Assembly: GCA_002840685.1 (NCBI GenBank)
Contig: PHBU01000001.1
Coordinates: 248,001-312,000 of the forward strand
Length of the DNA: 64,000 nt
DNA from: Chloroflexi bacterium HGW-Chloroflexi-6
Lineage (GTDB): Bacteria > Chloroflexota > Anaerolineae > Anaerolineales > Villigracilaceae
Direction: 5' to 3'
Shown: in pieces, positions 48,925 through 59,062 of the stretch
Layout: each line of letters begins with the position of its first letter
Numbering within the stretch: the stretch's first letter is position 1
Notes under the pieces: generated by a model
The model's input: the letters and a program-made list of their open reading frames with translations, nothing else
Told to the model about the DNA's origin: nothing
Databases searched by the model: none
Made by a program: the position numbers and the translations under genes

Positions 48925-50343
48925 ATGACCACCCTTTCCCTTCCCTTTGAGCGTCTCAAGACGCTGGAAAACTTCGGACATTCGCTTAAGGCTCAATCCT
49001 ATTTGTACAAGCCGACCAGCGTTGAAAACATGCTCGAAGTTTTCAAAACGGCCAAACAGAATGGTCTGACCGTTACACTGCGCGGCGCTGGCCGTAGTTA
49101 CAACGATGCCGCCCTGAACGGCGGCGGCATTGTCATGGACACCCAGGATATGAATCGCATCATCTCATGGGATCCTGAAAGCGGGTTGATCACCTGTGAA
49201 CCCGGCGTTACACTGCAAAAGCTTTGGCAGCATATCTTACCGGATGGCTGGTGGCCGCCGGTTGTTTCAGGGACGATGACCACCACCCTGGGCGGCTGCC
49301 TGGGCATGAACATCCACGGCAAGAACAACTTCAAAATGGGAACGATCGGCGAGCACGTTGTCGAGTTCAAGGCACTCCTGCCAACCGGCGCAGAAGTAAC
49401 CTGCTCACCCAACCTGAACGGCGACCTGTTCCACTCCATGATCTCGGGCATGGGCATGCTGGGGGTCTTCACATCCATCACCATGCAGATGAAACGCATC
49501 TATTCAGGTTTGTTAAACGTTCACGCCTGGAACGTGCCCAATATCGAAAGCCACGTACGGGAAATTGCCGAAAACGCCCCCAACAACAGCTACACTGTCG
49601 GCTGGCTCGATTCAACCGCCAGCGGAAAAAGCATGGGGCGCGGCCAACTGCACACCGCCCAGTACTTAAAAGAAGGCGAAGACCCGAACCCCAAAAAGAC
49701 CCTGCAGGTCTCCTACCAGACCCTGCCCGCCACCATGTTTGGCGTTTTCCCAAAATCCATCATTCACTATTTCATGGCTCCTTTTATGATCAACCCCGGC
49801 GTCTGGCTGGTGAACACCGCCAAATACATCGCCGGCATGCGCGAAGGGCACCACCCGCAATCCCATGCGGCCTTCCATTTCCTGCTCGACTACGTTCCCA
49901 ACTGGGAACTGGCCTACGGACGCACCGGCCTGATCCAGTACCAGTCCTTTATCCCCAAAGAGACCGTTACCGACGCCTGGCGCGAAATCCTGACCCTGAC
50001 CCAGAAACGCGGATTGCCATCTTACCTGGGTGTGACCAAGCGCCACCGCCCCGATAAATTCCTGCTCAGCCACGCGGTCGATGGTTTTTCGCTGGCGCTC
50101 GATTTCAAAGTCACCAACGGCAACCGCGCGCGACTCTCAGCCATGCTCCAGGAACTCGATCAGATCGTGCTCGAAGCCGGCGGACGCTTCTACTTTGCCA
50201 AAAACAGCGAAACCAGCCCCGAAACAGCCAAACGCTATCTGGGCGAGGAAACCGTAGAGCGCTTCAAAGCCCTCAAGCGACGCACTGACCCCAATAACCT
50301 GCTTGAATCAGATCTGTACCGGCGGGTGTTTGGTAGCCTGTAA
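48925..50343 (+). CDS. FAD-linked oxidoreductase, DprE1-like
   Basis: 472 aa. N-terminal FAD_binding_4 (PCMH) domain with 'RGAGRSYNDAALNGGG' near 52-67, 'VVSGTMTTTLGGCLGMNIHGKNN' near 112-134 and 'ISGMGMLGVFTSITM' near 174. The C-terminal ALO-type substrate domain ends in 'RRTDPNNLLESDLYRR'. This resembles decaprenylphosphoryl-ribose oxidase DprE1, which with an SDR (DprE2) makes the arabinose donor. Alternative: another aldonolactone oxidase-type enzyme. Starts 66 bp after the SDR gene. Confidence 0.82.
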   Translation: MTTLSLPFERLKTLENFGHSLKAQSYLYKPTSVENMLEVFKTAKQNGLTVTLRGAGRSYNDAALNGGGIVMDTQDMNRIISWDPESGLITCEPGVTLQKLWQHILPDGWWPPVVSGTMTTTLGGCLGMNIHGKNNFKMGTIGEHVVEFKALLPTGAEVTCSPNLNGDLFHSMISGMGMLGVFTSITMQMKRIYSGLLNVHAWNVPNIESHVREIAENAPNNSYTVGWLDSTASGKSMGRGQLHTAQYLKEGEDPNPKKTLQVSYQTLPATMFGVFPKSIIHYFMAPFMINPGVWLVNTAKYIAGMREGHHPQSHAAFHFLLDYVPNWELAYGRTGLIQYQSFIPKETVTDAWREILTLTQKRGLPSYLGVTKRHRPDKFLLSHAVDGFSLALDFKVTNGNRARLSAMLQELDQIVLEAGGRFYFAKNSETSPETAKRYLGEETVERFKALKRRTDPNNLLESDLYRRVFGSL

Positions 50344-50366
50344 ACGAAACAAGTTCTGAAAACAAT

Positions 50367-50407
50367 AAACCCTGCGTGTGCTTTTTGGTAAAGCGCCCGC
50401 AGGGTTT
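50367..50407. terminator. Terminator
   Basis: A 10-bp stem (50367-50376 with 50398-50407) with a long loop and T-rich end after the DprE1-like gene. Confidence 0.75.
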
Positions 50408-50474
50408 TAAAATACAAGCATCAAAAGTCACGCTCAAAATGAGGTGAATTTTGGAATGAAAAACATGCTGGAGC

Positions 50475-53400
50475 TTATTTTTTTATATTTTCAGCCTCGG
50501 GTTTTCCCAAAACAACGATAACCTGACGCCTGACACCACCATCGAAAAGCGGGATGGTGTTTTCGGCTAACGTCTCACCATCCAGAATAACCTGCGAAAC
50601 ACCGCTGCCAACGTTTTGTGGATTCTCGATCTGGATCTCGTAAATTGTCTTGCCATAGCGATATTCGATTTTATAACCCGTCCAGTCATTCGGAATCGAG
50701 GGCAACATGCGCAATCTGTCGCCTTCGCGGCGCAGGCCGAGGATGGCTTCCATCCCCAGCCGGTACATCCAACTCGCAGAGCCGGTGTACCACGTCCAGC
50801 CGCCGCGCCCGATGTGCGGGGCCACGCTGTAGACATCGGCGGCGATAACGTAGGGTTCCACCCGATAACAGGATACTTTTTCAGGCGTGTCCGCGTGATT
50901 AATCGGGTTGATCATGTTAAAAAGTTCAGCGGCGCGCGTGCCCTGCCCCATTTTTGCAAAGGCCCAGATGGCCCACACTGCCGCATGGGTGTACTGTCCG
51001 CCGTTTTCGCGAATCCCTGGCGGGTAGCCTTTGATATAGCCGGGATCGCGCAAGGTCAGATTAAATGGCGGGTCAAGCAGCAAAATCATTTCATCCTCGC
51101 GGCGTACGAGGCGGCGATAGAGCGAATCCATGGCGTGTTGGGCGCGAGCCGGGTCAGCCGCGCCGGAAATCACAGCCCAAGACTGGCTGATCGAATCGAT
51201 CTGACATTCGCCGCGCGCAGCGGAACCGAGCGCGGTACCATCGTCAAAATAGGCGCGCCGGTACCAATCACCATCCCAGCTACAGTTTTCAATCGCCTGT
51301 CTGAGCGTTTCAGCCTGGCTGCGCAAGGTTTCTGCCTGTAAAGAGTAATTTGTTTTTTCGCAAAGATCGGCAAATTCCATCAGCACCGCATAGGAAAACC
51401 AGCCCAGCCAGATACTCTCTCCGCGCCCCTGAATGCCAACGCGGTTCATGCCATCATTCCAATCGCCAGCGCCCATCAATGGCAGACCATGCTCCCCTAC
51501 GGTAACGCCTTTTTGGATCGCCCGCAGGCAATGTTCATAAATTGTGCCTTGCTGAGCCCCGTAAAAATATTGCCCGTAGCGCTCCTCCTCGCCATCCTTG
51601 AGCGGCTCGGCGGCAAGGAAAGGTTGAATCTCTTCGAGGACGGAAACATCCCCGCTGGCTTTCACATATTGCGCGGTGACATACGGCAGCCAGAGCAGGT
51701 TGTCTGAAATACGTGTGCGAATGCCGCGCCCGGAGGGGGGGTGCCACCAGTGCAGCACATCTCCCTCTTCGAACTGGCGACTGGCGGCGTTCAAGATGTG
51801 TGCTCTTACCAGGTCAGGCCGGCTGTGGAGCAGCGCCAGCACATCCTGCAGCTGGTCACGGAAGCCAAACGCACCGCTCGATTGATATAACGCCGTCCGA
51901 CCCCAGATGCGGCAAGAGAGCGATTCGTAAAGCAGCCAGCGGTTGAGCACCAGATCCATCGTTTTGTCGGGCGTTTCGACCCGGATCGCATTCAGATTTT
52001 GATCCCAAAATTTTCCGACCGTTTCCCAGGCATCGTTAATATGGGCCATATTTTGATAATCGACGATCAACCGCTCGGCCTCAACGCGGTCCGCACCCTG
52101 GCCAAGCAGGAAAGTGACTTCCTTGCTCTCGTTGGGCGCAAGCCAGAGCAAAATTTGCATCACTGCACATGGATCTGACCCGGCCCTGACGCTGGCAGTC
52201 AGCCCGACCCGCTCCAAGGCCGCCGGGTGAGCGTAGCTCCCTAACAGCCCCAGGAACTCGCTGCGGTCTGTGGTAACCCAGTTCAACTCACGGGTGGCCG
52301 CAAGAAAAGCAACATTTTGAGAAAACTCGACATTATAAGGATTGCGAGCCAGCAGGGCAAAACGGCGCGAATCAAACTCGGGGATGACGTATTGCGAGGT
52401 GATATCGCGAGAACTCCCAAGCACCCACTCAGCGTAGCAGGTGATGTTAATGCGACGGGTGCGATTGGTTTTATTCTCCAAATTAAGCTGGATGACTTTA
52501 ACTGGCTGGTCTGGCACTGCAAACACCCGCAGACTCTGACTTAACCCGTGGCTTGCGTGCTCAAAAATAGAGTACCCGGCCCCGTGGCGGATGAGATAGG
52601 GCGCATTGGCTCGCGCGGGCAGCGGGGTCGGCGACCAGACCTGCCCGGTGTCTTCGTCGCGCAGGTAAATGGCTTCGGAGGGCGGGTCGCTGACCGGGTC
52701 GTTGTGCCAGGGTGTCAGACGGTTTTCGCCGCTGTTCTGCGACCAGGTGCAGCCCAGGCCATTATTCGAAACCAAAAAGCCAAAGCCGGGGTTGGCGATC
52801 ACATTAACCCAGGGCGCGGGCGTCCACTGGCCGGGTTCGAGGTAGATCTGGTATTCGTTCCCGTCAGGGGTGAAGCCGCCAAGCCCGTTGTCAAAGAGCA
52901 GGTTTGCGGGTCGTTCGATCCGCTCGGTAAGGGCCAGAGATGGGGCAGGTTCATTAATCGGGATAAAATGCGGCAGGCGCACCGGCTGGTTATCCAGCTT
53001 TCTAAGCTGGTTGTCCAACGCTCCAGCATTGTCATCCAACACGGCCCGGGCAGCGCTTGCCAGCAGGAATTTTTCAGCATCGCTGAGGCGATCTTCGCGC
53101 AGGATGAAAATACCGCCGCGCTTGTTCAGCCAGGCTTCGCTGCCGGTCTGCACCAGGAGGCGATTAATCTGCCGAGTGAGGTTTTCGTCATAGCTGGTTG
53201 CGCTCTGGTTGAGGATGACCAGGTCGATTTTCAAGCCTCGCCTGCGCCAGTAATTATGAGCCTGGAGCAGTTCAAGCAACAAGCGCGGGCTGTCTTCGCG
53301 TTCGAGGCGCGTCAGCAAAATTGGATAATCTCCGGAGATGCCAAAGGGCCACAGGTTGGGTTGGCCGAGGCTGTTGGCGGCGAGCAATTCCGGGCTGGCG

Positions 53401-56400
53401 CGCAAGGCTGGCGATGGGTAAAGCAGTGCGGAAAGCAATTTTTCGATGCGCTCCAGGTCAAGCGAGGTCAGGCTGAACTGCGCCATTTCGCTTTCTGCTT
53501 CATCGGCAGATTGTTCAAACGCGCGCGAGATGTTCCCCCACAGGTGATAGCGCCGGGCAAGCTCGAGCGCTTCTTTTCGCGAGGCAGCGGCCAGAGTTAT
53601 GATTGCAAACTGGGCGCTTGCATAGGGTGGCAGTGAAACCCGGGTTTGAACGGATAGTATCGGGTCAAGGGTGGCGCCCGTGGTATGAGAAAGTTTGGCA
53701 TCACCGCGCAAAGCGGCCGGGGTACGGATGCTGCCGCCAGTTCCCAGAAAGCCGGCGCGGTCGGTTTCGTAGCCGGTCAAGCGCACATCCCCGGTGTTTG
53801 GCGCCATGAAATGCGCCATATAGACAGCTTTTTCGTTCATCGAGCGCGGGCGGCGGTGAAAGAGCAGGGTTTGCCCATCTTCGACATATTCGCTCTCAGT
53901 GAACAGGCGGTTAAAGGCCGGATGACGACGATCCGCATCCTGTGAGGCCAGAATCACTTCGGCGTAGCTGGTCAACAAAAGGGTGTGTGTTTGGCCGCTA
54001 TGGTTGGTGATGGTAATCTGGCGGATTTCGGCATCATAATCTGCGGCGATCGTCAGGTTGGTATGAATGGATATGCCGTTATCGCGGCGTTCAAATTCCA
54101 CGCGGTGCGGGTAAAATGCCACCCTTTGGCTTTCAGGCGGTACAGCCATCGGTTGGCTGGTGGCTGACCAGAGTCGATCGGTTTCTTTTTCATACACATA
54201 CAGCCACTGGCCCCAGTTATCAAGGGTGGTGTCAGCGCGCCAGCGGGTCAGGTCCAGATCGCCCAGGCGGCAGTAACCGCTGCCAGTGGCGGTGATGAGC
54301 AGGCTGTAACTGCCATTGGTGAGGCAATGCACCTGCGGATAAGGCGAACTGGGCGACACTGTCCATGGGGCGAGCTCGACACGCGAACGGGGAGGGTGAA
54401 CTATTCCGGCCCCATGTTGGTGGGGGCTTTGGGTTTCAACGCGCAAAGGTGTTTGTTCCTGCAAGAGCAGTTCTACGTTCTTAATTCGAGGATCAGCGTG
54501 GAAGCGGCGGATCATTTTATTGCCCATCAAAAAATTATTGAGCGCCAACAGGCACATGCCCTGATGATGCGCCATGTATGAACGCACGATGGCATATTCC
54601 TGCCCGGCTCCCATGCGGGATGCGGTGAAATCGATCGATTCATATAGCCCGTATTCGCCGCACATGTTTAGCTTACGAAAGTGCTCGATATTCTGAACCA
54701 CCGCCTGGGGAGCAAATGGCAGCGCAAGAACCGAAGCGTAGGGGGCAACCACCAAATCTTCATTCAGGCCACGTTTGTATCCCAAACCCGGCACGCCAAA
54801 AGCCCGGTATTGATAAGCCTGGCTGGCATCGAAGTAATAGAAACTGGATTCGGAGATTCCCCACGGAACCCCTTTTTCTTTGCCATACGCGATCTGGCGT
54901 TGGACGGCGGCATGGCAGCTTTGGGTGAGCAAAGTGTATGGATAATTTCTCAAAAAAAGCGTGGGCATCAGATATTCGAACATCGTGCTGCTCCACGAGA
55001 GAAGCGCAAGAACACCCCCCTGTGCTTTGGTAAGCGGGCGGGCAAGGTGCAGCCAGTGGCTGAGCGGCACATCATCTTTGCTGATGGCTACCAGGCTTGC
55101 AATCCGCGCTTCAGATGCCAGCAGATCATAAAAATTGGCGTCCAGCCTGCCAGTTTCAATATTGAACCCGATATGAAAAACCTGACGCTGCGCATCAAAC
55201 AAGAAACTAAAATCCATTTCACTGAAGAAATTTTCGGATTCTTGTTCGAGATCCTGAAAATCTGCCAGCAGCGACTGAACTGATTTACGGGAATCTCTCA
55301 ATTGCGCCGCAAAAGAATGGCTCCAGGCTACCGCATCATCTTCACCGGGCGGAAAATTTGCCCGTATGCGCTTGAGAACTTTGAGCGCGCTTGAGCAGGT
55401 TTGCGGAATATCCGCAATTTTAGGGTTGACCGACAGCAAAACTTGCAAATCATTCCAGTCAGAGGCAAGTTGTGGATGCAGATCGGGGCTTTCTAATAAA
55501 GTGGGTATTTTGGTCATGCTTAATGACCAGGGCGCCAGGGTTTGCAAATCACGTTGAAGATACTCAAGATGATAGCGAGTGCGGTCCACCCAGGTAGCAA
55601 GACGCCTCAGCATCCCCTGATCTACTCGTTCTGCCAAATTTTCGATGAGGTTGATCAGCGCCGTTTCGATTTTTTGCTGGCTTTCAGCGAAAATGGTCAC
55701 CAAAAGGTGAGGCGAGTTATATTTCACTTTGTTCAATTGGCTGGCCTGCTCTCGTAAATCAACAATGGTTTCATATAGCTTATTGGCAGGCTGATCCATA
55801 TGCGCTTCTTGCAAGATCATCAAAAGCATATCAAGCGTGTCGACCAACCCGCTCCAGTTGAGCACAGGGCGGCTGGTAATGTCTCGTAAGCCTTGTTTTA
55901 GCACCAGCAGGCTGGCCGCCAGATTGCCGCTATCGACTGTGGAAATGTAACGCGGCGGCAGCGGCACCAGGCTGTGGGTATCGTACCAGTTCAAAAAATG
56001 TCCACGGGAACGCTGAAGTTGGTGGAGTGTTTCGAAGCTATTGCGGATGCGCAGGGTCAGCTCCTGCGGACCAATATATCCCATATCATAGGCTGCCAGC
56101 GTCGAAAGCAGCAGCAGACCAATGTTGGTCGGCGAAGTACGGTGCGCCACCATTCCGCGTGGATCTTCTTGAAAGTGGTCGGGGGGCAGCCAGTGGTCTT
56201 CAGGTCCAGCAAAGCGCTCAAAAAACAACCAGGTCAGGCGCGCCAATCTGCGCAAATCGTGTTGTTGTTCGGCGCTGAGGGGCGAGCCCGGACGGTCGGC
56301 CAACCGACTGATTCTGGCGGCAAAATATGGTGAGATCAACCACAAGAAAAGCAGCGGGCCAATGCTCAACAGGTGACCTGGAGCCCAGACAAGTATGGCA

Positions 56401-59060
56401 AAGAACAAAGCCAGGGCAAAAATTGGCTCAAAAATCATTTTTTGCCAGGCGACGGAAGTTTTCAGCTGTCGTCCAAAGATGTTGACCGTGTGCGCGGCGG
56501 TAATCCACTGCAAGAGACGCTTGCGGGTGATCATCATCCGTACCAGCGTGGTGAATATCGCATCGATGATCACCAGAGATTCATACGGCAGGAAAATGAT
56601 CTCAAAGAACAAACGCAATGCCAATTGTCTGATGGGCCTGGTATTGATGTTGGGCATTTCATCTGGTTTGTGCGCGCGAAAGTTTGAAACAATATTGAAC
56701 AAAATAGCCAGGATAAACATCAAGAATGTCAGCAACGTCCATACCAATATCGAACCCGGCAGGAAAAACCAGGCGCAGACCAGCCCCGCCAGGATGGCTG
56801 GTGTGGTCAGGCTGCGGCGCAAGTTGTCCAAGATCTTCCATCGATCGAGCAATGACAGATCATTGATAAGCTTGCCATTCTTTTTATGCGGCACATGTGA
56901 CATTAACCAGGGCAAAAGCTGCCAATCACCGCGCACCCAGCGGTGCATCCGCGAAACAAAGGCCAGATAATGATGTGGATAATCTTCAAACAGCGCGATA
57001 TCGGTTACCAGACCACAACGGCCATGCAAGCCCTCGAACATATCGTGACTTAAGACAGCGTTTTCAGGCACACGATCGCGCAAACAGCGTTCAAATGCCG
57101 GCAAGTCATAAATGCCCTTGCCGACATAGCTGCCCTCCTCGAATAAATCCTGATAGACATCTGAAACTGCCCGGGAATACAGATCGAGGGCCGTGTCACC
57201 AGAGAAGATACGCGTGAACATTGATAGATTGACGGTGGCCGGGCGTACCTGTACTCGTGGCTGAAGCACAGTATAGCCCGCGATAACCTGACCGGTATCG
57301 GGCGTCAACTCTGCCTGATTCAAGGGGTGCGCGATGGTCCCCACCAGCCGGCGGGCTGCTTCGCGCGGCAAAACTGTATCGGCGTCAGTGGTGATGATGT
57401 ACTTTATGCCCGGCAAAATGCTCATATCGCCAATCTTCACCGTAAAGGTGGTTTCGGCATTGTGGACAAGCAAGCGGTTGAATTCTTCCAGTTTGCCACG
57501 CTTTCGCTCCCAGCCCATCCAGCAATCTTCTCCGGAATTCCAAATGCGCTCGCGATGAAATAACAGGAAGGGTTGATAATCAGGCCCGCCATGACGTTCG
57601 TTAAGATTCTGTATCCCGGCAATGGTTTGCTGAATGAGTTCGTGTTCGCCAGGTAGTTCTTTTTGCGGCGCATCCGTAAAATCGCTCAGCAAAGCAAAGT
57701 GAAGGTTGGGGTCCCGGTTGCCGATAAAATGATTCTCCAACTGGTTCAATAGGGATTGCATTTCGTTTTCATCTTTTAATAAAGAGGGAACAACCACCAT
57801 GGTGCTGAGTTGGGCCGGGATGCCGTTTTTGAGTTCCAACTTGGGCAGGATGCGCGGCGGAATATACTGCGCAACAAGCCAGTCGACGATTTGAGTAGCG
57901 GCCGCCCAGGCGGGTAACAACCCCACAAGCCAGGCCATGACGATCTGGGCAAGGTTGCCTTTCATCCACAGGGCATATCCGGCAAAAGCCAGGCTGACTA
58001 GCACAGTCAGCGCCAAAATAGCACACAGGTAGATGGGCAAGGCATAACGCATCAGCCAACGTTTGAAGCGCTGTTTCAGGGGGATGCGGCAATGGCAGTC
58101 CGTTTCGAGTTGGGCTTTGCCGAGGCCGATCAGATAATAGCCAACGTGGCGCTCACGCAGATTTTTTCCCTTTTCGGCAAGGGCAATTGCGATCCGGCAA
58201 ATTTCCTGCTCTTCGAGCGGTGAGGACAGGCAAAGTTCTTCCACTATGTTACGGTAACGGTTGCGGGTATCAAAATCCATCTGGGAATAAACGCCAGCCG
58301 GGTCGGCGCCCAGAATGTTTTCAATGCTGCTGGTCTCTTCAAAGAAAGCTTTCCAATCGCGCGTATTAAGCATGCGCAGACTGGTGATACAGTTCGAAAC
58401 CAGCCTTTCCGCCGAGTCGGGGGAGTGGGATTCGGCTTCGGTGAGAGCTTTGCCGCGAAAACGGAAGACAGGCAACGGGGAGTGTGATTTAAAGGGAATC
58501 CGGTGCAGGTTTGCCAGGGTGCTGGCAAGCGTATCCAAAACGCACAACCGCAGCATGGTCGCAAAGGCCCAAATTTCCCCAATTTTCAGCGGACAGGCGC
58601 TTTGATAGGCCAGGATAAACGTGTTTATATCTTCAGTCTCGAGATGGCCCTCACTGGCGCTGACCAGCGCGTTGGCAAGAATATAGATGCGCGCCATTTC
58701 AGGGCTGCCATTGAAGCGGGCTTTTGGAAGTCGATAATAAAAATCGGCAGGCATTCCCTGCTTGATCTGCTGTATGGCTTGTTGAATAATATAGTAATTA
58801 TCGAGAAGCCATTCAGCCACAGGTGTGACACCCACCTGCGGAGTGCGGCTGGCCTTTTCATAATCATGATGAACCACCCGAATGGTGCGGGCGATGGCGG
58901 TGCATTGTTGGAAAAGCGGGAACTGGCGGGCAACCTGGCTGGAAAGTGTCACCTTATCTGCAAGCTCAAGCGCCAATTCAACAACCGGTGTGCTAAGCGG
59001 CAAGACATTTTGTGACGCGGCTGCGATGTTTGTGCCTGGCCGTGGCAGGTCATCGAACAT
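50475..59060 (-). CDS. Cyclic beta-1,2-glucan synthase (GT84-GH94)
   Basis: 2861 aa. Makes cyclic or long beta-1,2-glucan from UDP-glucose at the inner membrane. Order: N-terminal soluble region (1-340), helices (about 345-400), GT84 domain with the DxD-type TDADT near 558 and HRWVRGDWQ near 705, and more helices (about 775-990). A glycoamylase-like region (about 1250-1500) follows, then GH94 phosphorylase repeats with GDWNDGMNRVG near 2533 carrying the catalytic Asp. The length fits NdvB/Cgs. Its start lies 2 bp after the stress-protein stop, with AAGGACA as ribosome site, so they are translationally coupled. Confidence 0.93.
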   Translation of the reverse strand: MFDDLPRPGTNIAAASQNVLPLSTPVVELALELADKVTLSSQVARQFPLFQQCTAIARTIRVVHHDYEKASRTPQVGVTPVAEWLLDNYYIIQQAIQQIKQGMPADFYYRLPKARFNGSPEMARIYILANALVSASEGHLETEDINTFILAYQSACPLKIGEIWAFATMLRLCVLDTLASTLANLHRIPFKSHSPLPVFRFRGKALTEAESHSPDSAERLVSNCITSLRMLNTRDWKAFFEETSSIENILGADPAGVYSQMDFDTRNRYRNIVEELCLSSPLEEQEICRIAIALAEKGKNLRERHVGYYLIGLGKAQLETDCHCRIPLKQRFKRWLMRYALPIYLCAILALTVLVSLAFAGYALWMKGNLAQIVMAWLVGLLPAWAAATQIVDWLVAQYIPPRILPKLELKNGIPAQLSTMVVVPSLLKDENEMQSLLNQLENHFIGNRDPNLHFALLSDFTDAPQKELPGEHELIQQTIAGIQNLNERHGGPDYQPFLLFHRERIWNSGEDCWMGWERKRGKLEEFNRLLVHNAETTFTVKIGDMSILPGIKYIITTDADTVLPREAARRLVGTIAHPLNQAELTPDTGQVIAGYTVLQPRVQVRPATVNLSMFTRIFSGDTALDLYSRAVSDVYQDLFEEGSYVGKGIYDLPAFERCLRDRVPENAVLSHDMFEGLHGRCGLVTDIALFEDYPHHYLAFVSRMHRWVRGDWQLLPWLMSHVPHKKNGKLINDLSLLDRWKILDNLRRSLTTPAILAGLVCAWFFLPGSILVWTLLTFLMFILAILFNIVSNFRAHKPDEMPNINTRPIRQLALRLFFEIIFLPYESLVIIDAIFTTLVRMMITRKRLLQWITAAHTVNIFGRQLKTSVAWQKMIFEPIFALALFFAILVWAPGHLLSIGPLLFLWLISPYFAARISRLADRPGSPLSAEQQHDLRRLARLTWLFFERFAGPEDHWLPPDHFQEDPRGMVAHRTSPTNIGLLLLSTLAAYDMGYIGPQELTLRIRNSFETLHQLQRSRGHFLNWYDTHSLVPLPPRYISTVDSGNLAASLLVLKQGLRDITSRPVLNWSGLVDTLDMLLMILQEAHMDQPANKLYETIVDLREQASQLNKVKYNSPHLLVTIFAESQQKIETALINLIENLAERVDQGMLRRLATWVDRTRYHLEYLQRDLQTLAPWSLSMTKIPTLLESPDLHPQLASDWNDLQVLLSVNPKIADIPQTCSSALKVLKRIRANFPPGEDDAVAWSHSFAAQLRDSRKSVQSLLADFQDLEQESENFFSEMDFSFLFDAQRQVFHIGFNIETGRLDANFYDLLASEARIASLVAISKDDVPLSHWLHLARPLTKAQGGVLALLSWSSTMFEYLMPTLFLRNYPYTLLTQSCHAAVQRQIAYGKEKGVPWGISESSFYYFDASQAYQYRAFGVPGLGYKRGLNEDLVVAPYASVLALPFAPQAVVQNIEHFRKLNMCGEYGLYESIDFTASRMGAGQEYAIVRSYMAHHQGMCLLALNNFLMGNKMIRRFHADPRIKNVELLLQEQTPLRVETQSPHQHGAGIVHPPRSRVELAPWTVSPSSPYPQVHCLTNGSYSLLITATGSGYCRLGDLDLTRWRADTTLDNWGQWLYVYEKETDRLWSATSQPMAVPPESQRVAFYPHRVEFERRDNGISIHTNLTIAADYDAEIRQITITNHSGQTHTLLLTSYAEVILASQDADRRHPAFNRLFTESEYVEDGQTLLFHRRPRSMNEKAVYMAHFMAPNTGDVRLTGYETDRAGFLGTGGSIRTPAALRGDAKLSHTTGATLDPILSVQTRVSLPPYASAQFAIITLAAASRKEALELARRYHLWGNISRAFEQSADEAESEMAQFSLTSLDLERIEKLLSALLYPSPALRASPELLAANSLGQPNLWPFGISGDYPILLTRLEREDSPRLLLELLQAHNYWRRRGLKIDLVILNQSATSYDENLTRQINRLLVQTGSEAWLNKRGGIFILREDRLSDAEKFLLASAARAVLDDNAGALDNQLRKLDNQPVRLPHFIPINEPAPSLALTERIERPANLLFDNGLGGFTPDGNEYQIYLEPGQWTPAPWVNVIANPGFGFLVSNNGLGCTWSQNSGENRLTPWHNDPVSDPPSEAIYLRDEDTGQVWSPTPLPARANAPYLIRHGAGYSIFEHASHGLSQSLRVFAVPDQPVKVIQLNLENKTNRTRRINITCYAEWVLGSSRDITSQYVIPEFDSRRFALLARNPYNVEFSQNVAFLAATRELNWVTTDRSEFLGLLGSYAHPAALERVGLTASVRAGSDPCAVMQILLWLAPNESKEVTFLLGQGADRVEAERLIVDYQNMAHINDAWETVGKFWDQNLNAIRVETPDKTMDLVLNRWLLYESLSCRIWGRTALYQSSGAFGFRDQLQDVLALLHSRPDLVRAHILNAASRQFEEGDVLHWWHPPSGRGIRTRISDNLLWLPYVTAQYVKASGDVSVLEEIQPFLAAEPLKDGEEERYGQYFYGAQQGTIYEHCLRAIQKGVTVGEHGLPLMGAGDWNDGMNRVGIQGRGESIWLGWFSYAVLMEFADLCEKTNYSLQAETLRSQAETLRQAIENCSWDGDWYRRAYFDDGTALGSAARGECQIDSISQSWAVISGAADPARAQHAMDSLYRRLVRREDEMILLLDPPFNLTLRDPGYIKGYPPGIRENGGQYTHAAVWAIWAFAKMGQGTRAAELFNMINPINHADTPEKVSCYRVEPYVIAADVYSVAPHIGRGGWTWYTGSASWMYRLGMEAILGLRREGDRLRMLPSIPNDWTGYKIEYRYGKTIYEIQIENPQNVGSGVSQVILDGETLAENTIPLFDGGVRRQVIVVLGKPEAENIKK

Positions 59061-59062
59061 GG

